Origin: Silene latifolia
Taxonomy: Eukaryota > Streptophyta > Magnoliopsida > Caryophyllales > Caryophyllaceae
Assembly (NCBI RefSeq): GCF_048544455.1
Contig: NC_133538.1
Location: 19,061,969 to 19,125,968, forward strand
Length of the DNA: 64,000 nt
Direction of reading: 5' to 3'
This document shows, in pieces, positions 23,063 to 36,438 of the stretch. The notes under the pieces are model-generated. The model made no database searches, was not told the origin of the DNA, and worked only from the letters and a program-made list of their open reading frames with translations. The translations under genes and the position numbers were made by a program. Every line of letters starts with the position of its first letter. Positions within the stretch are counted from its first letter, which is position 1.

Positions 23063-24575
23063 TGATGCGTGTCTTTTATATGATGTTTTACATCCCATTT
23101 TACACGCATTTCAGAGCTCATTCATGTAGTTTATGCAACATTTCTCCCTATTTCCGCCTACTCCCGTATTTTTGTACATTATTGCAGAAATGTGAAGAAT
23201 CCAGCGGAAATCGAGCTAAATCCATCCCCGAGTATCTTGCATTACATTTGACGTGAAGTATTCGCTTAAGGAACGAGCTTGGTGCGCAATTCAAGGCCCA
23301 AAAGACAAATCCACGAGATTATAGAAGTCAAGTAGCAGCTCAAGCAGTCGATCGACCACTACCATCAGTCGATCGACCAACCATCGGGTTCCAAAAGCTA
23401 CTGTTCATTGCTATTCAGTCGATCGACCAGTTTTAGCAGTCGATCGACCAAACTGCTATTCCAGACGAGAATTAAAAGACCGTGAATCTTGAAGCCCAAA
23501 GTTAGGTTAGGTTTAGGAAATAAAGTTACATTAGTTGCTATATAACGTAACCTAGAAACATCAGTTTTTGACATCAGGTTTTTACATTAAGTTTTACATA
23601 CGGTTCTTAGAAATAATTAGGGTTTGGGAAACTATTTCGCATTGGATTTTCGTTGTGACTTCAATCATTCCGTTACGATCCTTCTGCAATTTCGGTATTC
23701 ACTTGCTCTATTTTCAGTTCGTCTTTATTGCATTGATAGTATAGGAATTGTTAGTTAGTCTCCCGAAACCGTATTATCTTTATTGTTAATTGTTTGTTCA
23801 TTCGTTTTAAGCATGAAACTTTCTGCCTATTTCGTTAATTTCATTGTTGTTATCAACGTTAGTATGAGTAGCTAAATCAATTGTGCTAGGATGTAGGCGA
23901 ATTATAGCTAGGCGGCGTAGTATTGTTTTGGACTGAATTCGCGTGTCAGTCGATCGACCGCCATACCTGGTCGATCGACTAACCACGTGAGGTTACCTTT
24001 CGTTTTAATTGATTTTAATGTTGTATTTAACGAATCGAATGCATGCGACCAGTTAGATGTTTAATTTATGACTGACCCATTCGATCGAATGATAGGGAAA
24101 GTTGTTAGATCACCAATTAAAATGACTAAACTGTGCTGAGATCGAAAGATAGGTATAGTTTAGACCGTTAGTCACTTTTCAGGACGAGAGTCAGTATTAG
24201 TGATATTAGGGACTTATAGCGAGATCGAAAGATGCTATCTGTTAAGAGTGGACCGAGAGGACCTCTTGTTTTCCCGCCTCACTTGTGTTTGATTCAGGAC
24301 GACTTAGTATCTTTGCCGCCCTTGGGCCGTAATGAACCGACCATCCTAGTACCCCTTCTTTATCTGTTTAATCCGTCTTTTTAGTTTATTGTCTTTATTT
24401 ACTCTTAGCTATAGACCAATTCAACTCAACCCATACACTCGTTACCTTAGACTAGAATTAGACAGCTAGAAATTACGTCTGCCTCCTTGTGGTTCGACCC
24501 TGTTACCACTACCCTAGGTTAGTCTTAATAGGAAATTATAAATCTTATTTTTGGTACTCACAACGACGGGTATCA
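23063..24575 (+). repeat. Athila 3' LTR (1,513 bp)
   Basis: Same ends as the 5' LTR. Motif pairs read CAGTCGATCGACC at 23345/23366 and 23416/23437, and a further pair lies near 23947/23969. TATA box TATATAA at 23539-23545. It is followed by the target duplication ACTAT. Confidence 0.92.
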
Positions 24576-26080
<1,505 letters not shown>

Positions 26081-26150
26081 GAATTAGGATCACATGAGTC
26101 CTACCTAATTAGTTGAGTCCATGAGTCCATCTACAATATCACACATGAGT
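26081..26150 (+). repeat. Left terminal inverted repeat of the 14.5-kb element
   Basis: Contains AGGATCACATGAGTCC, GTTGAGTCCATGAGTCCATC and TACAATATCACACATGAG. It pairs with 40515-40590 inverted. The first part also aligns with the inverse of the right end of the third element (45750-45812). Confidence 0.8.
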
Positions 26151-26989
26151 CATAACAATACTGCTTTATATCTAGCTATTAGGTAGGGTATTTTCGTCAT
26201 TTCCTAAAGTTGTTATATAAACCCTATTATCAGCTCAAACCTCACCATTTGAATTCATTTACTTTTCCTCTCTTCTCTCTCTCTCTTCCGCAATCACACT
26301 TTTCATTCTCACGCCGTCAATATTTCGCGCGTTGTCGTCTTCTTCGCTCTCGTTGTCATCTTCACCTGTGTTCATCATCATCCTTGATCGATTTCCAGCG
26401 ATTTTCTTCATCATTCGTCTCAGTTGCTCATTCTCATTGACTTTTTCTTCATCGTTCGTCTTTATCTCTTTTTTCCTCAATTTTAACATATTCAATGTCA
26501 GGTATTTCATCGTTTTTTGCTTCTTTAATTTTATGTTTTAATTTTTTCATTCTGTTTTCCTGTTTTATTGCATGATGTTTTATTGTTATTGTATCTTCAA
26601 CTGAATTCGTTGTGTAATTACTGGTTTTTTGTTATGATTGATGTTATAATTCATCAACATCAGTCACGGATTCATCAATTCGTCCTATTTTATGTATTAA
26701 AATCATGTACTAATTATATGTTTTCTTCAACATGTAGGTTTTGCTATTTGATGTGTTAAAATTTAATCTCTGTTTTCTTCATCTTAAAATTGACGTATAA
26801 AAATGATGTACTCATTATCTGTTTTGTTTATCATCAAGTTTATTTTGCATTCACTGCTTGTGTTTACTTCAATTTTTAATCGTTATTTAACAGTTTCCTT
26901 TGTATCACTTTTTATTCAGTAGAGTATCATAATTAATTCTGAATAGTATCACATTTTATAGTTTTTGTTTGCCTGATTACTGCTCATTA

Positions 26990-27600
26990 GAATCAGTTTC
27001 CCTTTTACAATATCGCATTGAGTCCTTTACAGTATCATAGGTTGTAGTACATGACTCGCAACTACTTTTTGTCCATTAGTATCACATGTTATGCTTTAGA
27101 ATATCACATTGAGTTCTTTACAGTATCATAGGCTGCAGTACATGACTGGTAATTACTCTCTGTGCATTAGTATCACATGTTATGCTTCAGAATATCACAT
27201 TGAGTCCTTTACAGTATCATAGACGAGACATGACTTGTAATCAGTTTCTGTGCATTTTTATCACATGTTATGCTCCAGAATATCACATGTATTCCTTCAA
27301 AGTATCATAGGCTGCAATGCGGTTGCGTATTTATTTTATATTCATCAGTATCACAATTTATGTTACACAATACCACATGCATTCCTTCACAATATCATAG
27401 TTTTGTTATAATCTAGTTATATTTGTTATATTTGTATCACTGTTATGCTCCAGAATATCACATGTATTCTTTCACAGTATCATAGGCTACAATACAGTTG
27501 CGTATTATTTTATATTCATCAGTATCACATTTTATGTTACACAATATCACATGCATTCCTTCACAATATCATAGTTTTGTTATTAGTTATATTTGTTATA
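26990..27600 (+). repeat. Tandem ~95-bp repeats carrying TATCACA motifs
   Basis: Units such as AGTATCACATGTTATGCT, AGAATATCACATTGAGT and CTTTACAGTATCATAGG recur at about 26995, 27075, 27170, 27260, 27350 and 27450 in the same order, with decay. They lie just upstream of the transposase, between the left terminal repeat and the first coding exon. Confidence 0.75.
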
Positions 27601-27649
27601 ATTTGTTTATTCAGCTTCTCTTGCTGTAGAAAATACTTTTGTTGTCCCT

Positions 27650-30024
27650 GTGGTACCTGTTCCTACTCCACAATGCATAGATGTTGATGAGGTGCATGCT
27701 GGGAATCGTCTTTCTTTGATGGTGACCCCTGGAGGTTCTGAAGAGTGGGTCAGAAATATTGCAACTGAATTTACACCTACAATAGGACAAACTTTTGCTA
27801 CATTAGATGAGGGTATACAGTTTTATGAGACTTATGCAATAGCATGTGGTTTTGAACCAAGGAAATATTCAACGAAAAGGTTTCGTAGTAATGGAGATAT
27901 TAGGACAAAATTGATTGTGTGTCACCGGGAAGGATTTAGGGATTCTAAGCCGACAATATTACCCATTACTGGTGAGGAGGAAGAGCCAATGGTCAAGGCC
28001 TATAATCCGAAGAAGACTAAGGTTACTAGGATTGGTTGTAAAGCTAGGATTTTCTTTAGATTTGTTATTAAAGAAATTGACCAAGTTCAAGTGCCATTCT
28101 TTGTTGTTGATCAGTTTCACGCTGCCCATAACCACCGTCTTTCTCCACTCAAGTATAGAGAATTTCAGAAAAAATGTAGAAACCTTGATTTGAAACATAA
28201 ACAAACCATCGTTGATAATTGCAAGGTCAATATTGGCCCAACCTCTAGTTTCAGGTCCGTCAAGGAATATGTTGACGGCTATGAAAATATTGGAGCTTCT
28301 TTGACTGACTTTAAGAATTTAGAAGGAATATCAAATGTTTTATAGGTCTTAAGGATGCTCAAATGTTTGTAGACCAGTTGGAAACCCTTCATGAAACCCA
28401 GGAAGGTTTTTATTATGCCTATGATATTGATCAGAATAAGTGTTTGTTTCGTGTATTTTGGGCAGATGCAGCAGCACGTCGTAATTACGCTCTATACGGT
28501 GAGGCGGTGACTTTTGACCCAACCTATTCAACTAATAAGTACGACATGATTTTTGCTCCCTTCACTGGTGTTGATCATCACAAGAAGTCCGTAACTTTTG
28601 GCGCTTCGCTTATGTCTAGGGAGAATGACCAGAATTTTAAATGGATTTTCACAAAATTCTTAGATTGTATGGGTGGGAAGGAACCGCATTGCTTTTTTAC
28701 CGATCAATGTCCTGCTATGAAAATTGCAGTCCCTGCTACTTTTACGACTGCTGCCCACCGCTATTGCATGTGGCATATTATGAAGAAATTACCTGAAAAG
28801 GTAGGCACGACAGTGACTAAAGAGACTGACTTCGTCACTTGTCTGATTTCTGTTGTTTGGGATTCAGACTTAGAGCCTGCTGACTTCGAAGAGAGGTGGT
28901 GTTCGTTGATCAGTGAGTTTCAATTGGAAGATAATGCATGGTTGCAATATCTGTTTTCCAAGCAGCAACGTTGGATTCCGGCTTATTATCGTGATATTCC
29001 TCTTGGTTGTCTATTAAGAACAACGCAATGCTCTGAGAGCGAAAACAGCTTCTTTAAGCGGTTTGAGAATCCTCATGGCACACTTGTTGAGTTTTGGATG
29101 TGCTTTCAAAGTGCTATGGATCAGCAACGGTACACCCAAAAACCTCTTGACAGAGATAGTGATCACTCCCTACCTCAAACCAAAACCCTTCTTAGCCTTG
29201 AGGTTCATGCATCGACTGTTTATACGCACGCTCTCTTTTATGAATTCCAACAAAGATGCGTTGATTCTCTAAACTCATGTAGTGCTGGTGATTCTTCAAG
29301 GGAGGGCAGTACAAGGTTCCTAGAAGTTGAAGATTCTATCTTCAATAAGACTTACACTGTCGCATTTAATCCTTCAACGTTTGATGCAACATGTTCCCGC
29401 AAGTTTTTGAGAGGAAGGGATACATATGTAAACACATCATCTGGATTTTATCAGGTAAAGGGATCAAAAAGATACCTGATAAGTATCTTCTCGATAGGTG
29501 GACAAAGAACACTAAAAAATGCCCTTGTATGATGCTCACGGTCAATTGTTGGATGATTTTACTTGGCGGATGTCACTAAGCTTGATTTCGACCGCCTGTC
29601 TGAATTCTACTCAACATTAACACTGCTCAAATCTCTGCCTGAAAATCACATAAATGAACTGACTTCATTATCAAGAAATTTAGACAAAATTTCAAGTCTG
29701 GTCTTTGAAAAATTGACTAAACACCAAGAGTTGGAGATGCTCCTTGGGGTTAAGTCTTCATCTGAGGTCCGTATACTACCTCCTGTTCAATCAAAAAACA
29801 AGGGTACTGGCAAGAGGTTGATGTCCAAGAAAGATCAGTCTGTTGCAAAGGCACAAAAGCCGAAAAGATTTTGCAATAATTGTAAACAAATGGCACATCA
29901 TGATAAGCGGAATTGCCCTAATCCAGCTGTTGATACATCACAACACTCGTTTGATCATGAATCCGATGTAAGTAATTTGTTTTACAACTTTTATTATTTC
30001 AGTTTTACGTTTGCTATACCATAG
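27650..30024 (+). pseudogene. FAR1/FHY3-like MULE transposase
   Basis: The N-terminus holds a FAR1 DNA-binding domain (IGQTFATLDEGIQFYETYAI, then KLIVCHREGF, TRIGCKARI and FHAAHNHRLSPLKY with Cys and His ligands). The MULE transposase domain follows: VTFDPTYSTNKYDM (first Asp), HCFFTDQCPAMKIA (second Asp), AAHRYCMWHIMKKL, and QCSESENSFFKRF (Glu). A SWIM zinc motif (FERKGYICKHIIW, second frame) and a C-terminal knuckle CNNCKQMAHHDKRNC (about 29870-29915) complete it. Frame breaks lie near 28330 and at a five-T run near 29415. It would bind terminal repeats and cut DNA. It is otherwise full length, so the damage looks recent, or the breaks could be sequencing errors in homopolymers. Confidence 0.88.
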
Positions 30025-31740
30025 TTGCTGAAGTGTGACCCTGATAAACAATATCACAGTTCACGCTAAAAAATATCACATTCCATGGTAAACAATATCA
30101 GTACCTTGTTAACCACTATCAGAATATACACTTGATTGTAGACAATATCATCCCAATATTAAAAGGTGTCTACTTTGAAACAGTATCACAATCATTTAAT
30201 AAAAATCTCACTTGTCATTGGCAACATTTATCAATTTTAAATCCCTATCTATTTTCAGAATCAACCAAACAATATCAACACGTGTATTCAAAAATATCAC
30301 AGTATGTACCCCAACAATATCAAACAACAAAAGGATTTTTATATCCTTAGCCACTGTTGTTGTTCCTGAGGATTAATATCACAACAACTAAAACATAATA
30401 TCATACAACCCTTGACAATATCACAGTTTTCCAGAAGTTGATCAAAAAGAAGTTATACTTTGTCAAACTTATTATTAACGTTATGTCACTGTTTTTGTCT
30501 GTTTGTTTTGCAGATTTCTTCACTTGTTGATAGTGATTAAGGGCTTCTGCATGCTGAGGAAGTTTATTTTACATCATCAACTTTTCACAATCGACTTTTT
30601 ATTGCTTATACTATTCAATTTATTTCTTGTATGTCATTCCAAATGGCATCAATTTTGTATTCTTTCCATTTTGGGTATCAATGTTATAAAAACTGCATAA
30701 TTACTAATGTCGTTTTGTTGCCATTATTAAATACTATCCCACCTCATTTGAAGGTTTATCACACTTGATACAAAAACAATATCATCGTAATAGTTAAAAA
30801 ATATCACAACATTACACTTGCTTGTATACGTATTTTATTATATTGTATTATATTGTAAAATACTTCTAAGGAATATCACATTTCAAGTGAACAATATCAC
30901 CAGTATTCATAAATATTACCACTACAATTGGATGTTTTTAGGAAACAATATTACAAAAATATGATTAAAATATCACAAAGACATACTTAAATATCAACCA
31001 AAGGAGTGCAATAATATCACAATTTTGTCTGCTGAATAATATCACAACTTATCCAACTAAAAAGGAATTTTCAATCCCTACCCCCTGATTTATTTTAGAG
31101 AATAAATACAACAATATCAACATGTTTACGGAACAATATCACAGTTTACTATAAGTTGATAAAAAAAAAGTTATATTCCTACCAAAACAATATCACAACC
31201 TACTCTGCTGTTATTATTTCTGAGAACTAATATCACAACAACCTAAGAAAGTATCAAACAACTCCTGAAAAAATATCACAGTTTACTAAGAGTTGATCAA
31301 AAAAAAGTTATATTCCTACCAGTCTCCCTAAAACAATATCACACAACTCCTGAACCAATATCACATGTCTGTCCTTAATAATATCAACCATTGTACTTAA
31401 TAATATCACAATGTGTACAAAAAACGTTATCCAACTTAAAAGGGAATTTTAAATCCATATGCGTTGATATATTTTAGAGAATAAATACAACAATATCATC
31501 ATGTTTACGGAACAATATCACACTGGGTACCAAAATAATATCAAAGAAAAAAGATTTTAAGAACCTTGTCTGCTGTTATTATTACTGAGAACTAATATCA
31601 CAACAACTTAAGCAAAGTATCACCCAACTCCTGAAACAATATCACAGTTTACTAAGAGTTGATCAAAAAAAAATATATTTACTACCATTGTACCTACAAC
31701 AATATCACATGTCTGTCCTACCAGCATTACATTCCTAGCC
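30025..31740 (+). repeat. AATATCAC motif field 3' of the transposase
   Basis: About 1.7 kb of AT-rich non-coding DNA in which AATATCAC or AATATCAA occurs every 20-60 bp, almost always on the plus strand. 30015-30350 is one of three copies of a ~330-bp cassette (others at 33065-33400 and 33722-34040). No gene is seen. Similar motif-rich DNA continues through the introns up to 38100. Confidence 0.85.
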
Positions 31741-31998
31741 CTACTTTTGTCCTCTTCCTCTACCTCTCCCTCTTCCTTTATTATTAGGATTTGTAGTTGT
31801 CTTCAGTCATTTGTACTGGATTGTGGGTGTTTCTGCATCATCTTCACCATCTTGTTTGGATTCAGGTAGCCTGTAAAAACAGAAATGGCATGTTATGGGT
31901 CTATGTGAAATTTTTACCTTCTGTGCATGTTGCAAATAAAAGCAGAAACGTAATGCTATGATTCTATATCAGAAATGTAAAAGTCGGGTTTTTGGTTT

Positions 31999-34500
31999 TT
32001 ACCTTCTGATTGGAGATTTGCGAAGAATGGGTATTTCTATGTTAATTGTTGGCATTCTAGTAGCATCCTCCTTGGCTTTTGTTTGAACATCGGGCTTCTC
32101 TTTTGGCGGACCTTCTGCCTTTGTTATTTCCTGTTCCACAGTATTGTCCTTCTCAACAACATTATCCTTGGCTTTTATCTTATTGCCCTTGTCTTTTGCA
32201 TCTTCGTTATTCTTCCTCTTTTCCTTCAATCTATTTAAAAGCTCTCCCTTTCCCTCTGTAAATTCTTTAACTTTCCCAATCAGCGCTGTCCTCATGTTAT
32301 TTATGTCAGCTAAAAGTAATGCCGCTGCTATTTCTACCCAGTAGTAGCGCCTATGCACTTCCGACTGCAAATCAGCTTCAAACAACTGCCCCTCATAGCG
32401 AATCATGTGCATCATTAAGAAGTTTCCCGATTCATTATTATTTGCTTCTTTCTTTTGCCAATTGAAACTCGTGTTGACAACATCAAAATCTATTACGGTA
32501 TGCGCTCTATCTTCATTTTTCCCTGCTATGAAATCACTCATGTGATAGGCCTACAATAATTAGTTATATTATTAGTCATTATTTTGTCAAACAATCATAT
32601 TCATTTACTGTATACACTCAACCTATCCTAGCCACAATATCAGACAATCGGATGACATGTCACTAGTAAGAATATCAATAAACCATACCACCGAATCTGC
32701 AGCCTTGTATATTTCAGTCTGCTCCCAGTTGTCGTACTCTGTATTGTCTAACACTTCAATCGTCTCGGTTTTGAAATTTACACAAACACAGAAGTAGTGT
32801 TCTTGTAACACCATCGGAATAAAAACCAACTCTGCTTCCATGTTACATGGAACTGTGTTTCTTCTTATGAATTTGTCCCATTCTTCGAATATCTTTTCCC
32901 TCTTCGTTTCTTTGCCTTCAGTAACTTCTACTATTGATTCTTGTAGTGTATATATATGTATATATATAATTTAACAAATCCTTTACATTTAAGAGTTACT
33001 ACATTTTAATCAAAACGTGAATATGTATAAACAATATCACTTTTACGTGTGCTATATCACGCCTCTGAAGTGTGACCCTGATAAACAATATCACAGTGCA
33101 TGCTAAAAAAATATCACAGTCCATGGTAAATAATATCAGTACGGATGTGAACCAATATCAGAACATTATACTTGATTGTAGACAATATCATCCCAATACT
33201 TAAAAATATCACTTATTTAAAAGGTGTCTACTTTGAAACAATATCACAATCATTTAAAAACAATATCACTTGTCGCTGGCAACATTTATCAATTTTAAAT
33301 CCCTATCTAATTTCAGCATCAATTAAACAATATCAATTTGTGCATGCAATAATATCACACTATGTACCCCAACAATATCACATTTTAAATAAGTGATATT
33401 TTTAATCAAAGCGTGAATATGTATAAATCAAAACAGAATGTCAGCTTACCATGTGTCGAATTCCAAAAAACAATAAACTTGTTTCACAGGGTTCTGTGTG
33501 CTCAATGTGATTCAGAATTAGTGACCAACATTCAATCACATTGTTGTTGACATGTACACTTGGAAGCAACGACAATATATCCTGTCTTGCAAGATATTGA
33601 TCATCACTGAACTTGGCAACAACCTCACTGCTCAAAACATTAACACCAATGTTCAAAAATTGTCATATTAACTGTGACAGTGATAACTAATATCAAAATT
33701 AAACAATATCACATATTTAAAAGGTGATCCTGATAAAAAAATATCACAGCCCACACTAAATAATATCACAGTCCACGCTAAATAATATCAGTGCCCTTCT
33801 GAACCACTATCAGAACATCATACTTGATTGTAGACAATATCATCCCAATAATAAAAAATATCACTTATTTTAAAGGTGTCTAATTTGAAACAATATCACA
33901 ATCATTTAAAAAAATATCACATGTCACTGGCAACATTTATAAATTTAAAAGCCCTACTTATTTTTCAGAATCAATTTAACAATATCATACTGTGTATGTA
34001 ACAATATCACACTATGTACCACAACAATATCAAAATTAAGTGAACAAAAATCAGAACAATATCTTTCTTTGTGTGAGACTTGATTATATACAATATCATG
34101 CTTTTATACCAGTTTCTACTCTAAAACAATATCAAACCCATTAACGTACAATATCACATGACACTAGCAACAATATCACCTTTTGTAATTCTTTTGTCAA
34201 ACTTAGATATCATTGCAAATATTATCAGACCATTAATAAAAAAAGTTGCAGAAAAATATTATTTTTAAAGAACCTTTTATTTTTGATAGCGGGGTCGTCA
34301 ATAGGCGAGTCAATCACTTCTTTCCTCGTAGTCAACATGTTTGCACACAGCGACTTGTTTAACTTCATAAATCTTGAGACGAACTCAAATTTAGGATCAG
34401 CTACACCACAGTTCAACGTGCATCCAAGGCCATCAGATTTCCCCCTTTTACCGCTACCAACGACACTGGCAGAACCATCTTCTACAGTAGCTAGAAACAT
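31999..34500 (-). pseudogene. Ulp1-like (C48) peptidase module 2, catalytic Cys lost
   Basis: Minus strand, exons at about 34500-34225 (GLGCTLNCGVADP), 33656-33441 (DILSLLPSVHV, VIECWSLILN), 32841-32623 (VFIPMVLQEHYFCVCVNF with the expected catalytic His, EVLDNTEYD with the Asp) and 32541-31999. Where the partner module has NLDCGLF this one reads NNESGNF, so the nucleophile Cys is Ser (codon at 32428-32430). A long Lys/Glu-rich tail follows. Introns are packed with AATATCAC motifs. Ulp1-family enzymes cleave SUMO or related conjugates. This copy should be inactive as a peptidase. Exon limits are approximate. Confidence 0.75.
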
Positions 34501-34574
34501 TTTATATTACAGTATTTAATATATATTTTGTATTTATAATAATAACAAAAAATTAGGCATGTACAATGTAGAAG

Positions 34575-36425
34575 TCAGTGTTTTAAAATATAACCTTTTA
34601 TTTTTGATAGCGGGGTCTGAACTTTGTTTTTCCCACCTTTTTCTCTCTTGCTTTGTTTTTTCCCTTTTTGTCTTTTTGCCAGCAATTTAGTTAACAGTAT
34701 ACCTTTTGTGGCATTAAAGGTTGTAACTCTCTTCCAGACCTGACTTTTATCTTTATTCAAATCACTCAATACGAGTGTTGCTGCCACCTCTCCCATGTAT
34801 AACTGTCTCATCTTTGCATCGCTTAGTTCACAATCAAAAGGCTCACCAACAAAGAACATCATGTGAAACATCATGAATAGGCCACAGTCCAGGTTCAACT
34901 CTTTCGATAGCCAATGAAACTTCACATTATTCATTTCATAGTCCTTCACCTTTAGCCCACTTTCAGTACCTTTCGTGTTGAGGTATTCACCATAAATAGT
35001 CCCCTGTATATGATTAATGTAAACAACTTTTCAATTTCAAGCTTATCGAACAAACCCATTATACCATTAGTTCTTTGTTTTCAATATTGTACTTACAGCC
35101 ATATGAGTCATGTGTACGTGCTCCTCGTCTTGGAATTCATCATACTCTCTGTTGTCCAAATAGAACATTTTCTGCCTCTTCAAATCAACACAGATACAGA
35201 CGTAGTGCTCTTCGTAGACCAAAGGTATGAACACCTTTAGATGAAACAATAATATTAGGAAACAATTTTACAAAAATCAATAAAAATATCACAAAGACAT
35301 ACTAGACAATATCATTCTTAATAATATTTTTGTCCCTCCTCCGAAGTTTTTTTGTATGTTGTAAAATAATATCAACCAGTGTACCCAATAATATCAGAGT
35401 CTGTACCAAAACAATATCAAAGTTAAAAGACTTTTAAATCCCTATCGATTGTTGTTATTTTTTAGAAGCTATAAAACAATGTCAACCATTGTACATAATA
35501 ATATCACACTGTCAAATATTAGAAAAAAAAAAGTGATTCATTTTCATTTTTTGGGAGATAATATCACAATTAAGAACAATATCACACAATATTATGCACA
35601 ATATCACAGTTGAATTTAAGAATTGTTTTTAAGAACAATATCAATAGTAACTGCTAACAATATCATACATTATACATAACAATATCAATGATAAAAGTAG
35701 AAATGTCTCATCATATCTGAATTCAAATTCAGTGGCTCCTTAAAAAGAGCTGACCACGTGTCCCATGTGTCATATACTGTTTGCTTAAGTTTTGCCAATT
35801 CATCAATATTATCTTCATCGAATTTTAAGATTTTTTCTATATCACCCTGTTGTACATAAGGGCATCTTATTAGTCTCCATAAAACACATTCTACAATACC
35901 TAATTTAAAAGATGATAAATGTGTGTGTGTTTCCATACCGAGTGGGCAATACTATAGAAAATTCTTGTCAATTTGTTGTTTCCCTTTTGAGCAATTTGGA
36001 ACTCATTGAGCAATATTGCCCATGCTTCAATTACCACTGCTTCTATCTTCGTGTTAGGCAACAAAGACTCAATATCTTCCCTTTGTATACAATGGAAAGT
36101 TCCAAAGTTGCAGACAATTTCTCTATTCCATTTTGCAAAAATAGTAGCATATTAGTTATTTTTTAAAATTACTAATATGGTGCAAATTAAGTCATGTCTT
36201 ACATTTAAAAAATTGTTTAAAGAGTGACTTACAACTTGCTGAATGTATGGTCTGTAAGGAAGCAATAATCCATGACGTCCTTTCGATTCTTCAAGACAGG
36301 TTCAAATAAATTGCTACTTCTGAACATTGATTCTGATACAAGGATATCATCTTTGACTGGCAAACCACATTGAAAAGTACACCCCAAATTGTGAGGTACC
36401 ATATCGGTGGCAGGCACTCTGTCGA
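34575..36425 (-). CDS. Ulp1-like (C48) peptidase module 1, catalytic residues present
   Basis: Minus-strand exons at about 36417-36229 (LGCTFQCGLPVKDD), 36110-35950 (EDIESLLPNTKI, VIEAWAILLNEF), 35936-35685, 35249-35067 (VFIPLVYEEHYVCICVDL, FYLDNREYDEF) and 34949-34575. The last has HWLSKELNLDCGLFMMFHM, with the catalytic Cys at 34884-34886. His, Asp and Cys of the C48 triad are all visible. It is a tandem paralogue of the module at 31999-34500 and probably forms one gene with the N-terminal parts at 36439-39059. It may strip SUMO-like modifiers; the target is unknown. Confidence 0.72.
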
Positions 36426-36438
36426 GTGCAACAAATAT

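Larger units (their letters stand above)
16182..24575 (+). mobile_element. Non-autonomous Athila element without RT, RNase H or integrase
   Basis: A complete 8,394-bp insertion with a perfect 5-bp duplication ACTAT (16177-16181 and 24576-24580). It has a 5' LTR 16182-17681, PBS, gag, protease, a long non-coding tail, a polypurine tract and a 3' LTR 23063-24575. After the protease domain there is only a short acidic ORF, then 2.3 kb with no coding similarity. RT, RNaseH, integrase and the env-like ORF are entirely missing, so it would need another Athila element's enzymes. Paired TCGATCGA-core motifs recur through LTRs, coding and non-coding parts. Confidence 0.9.
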
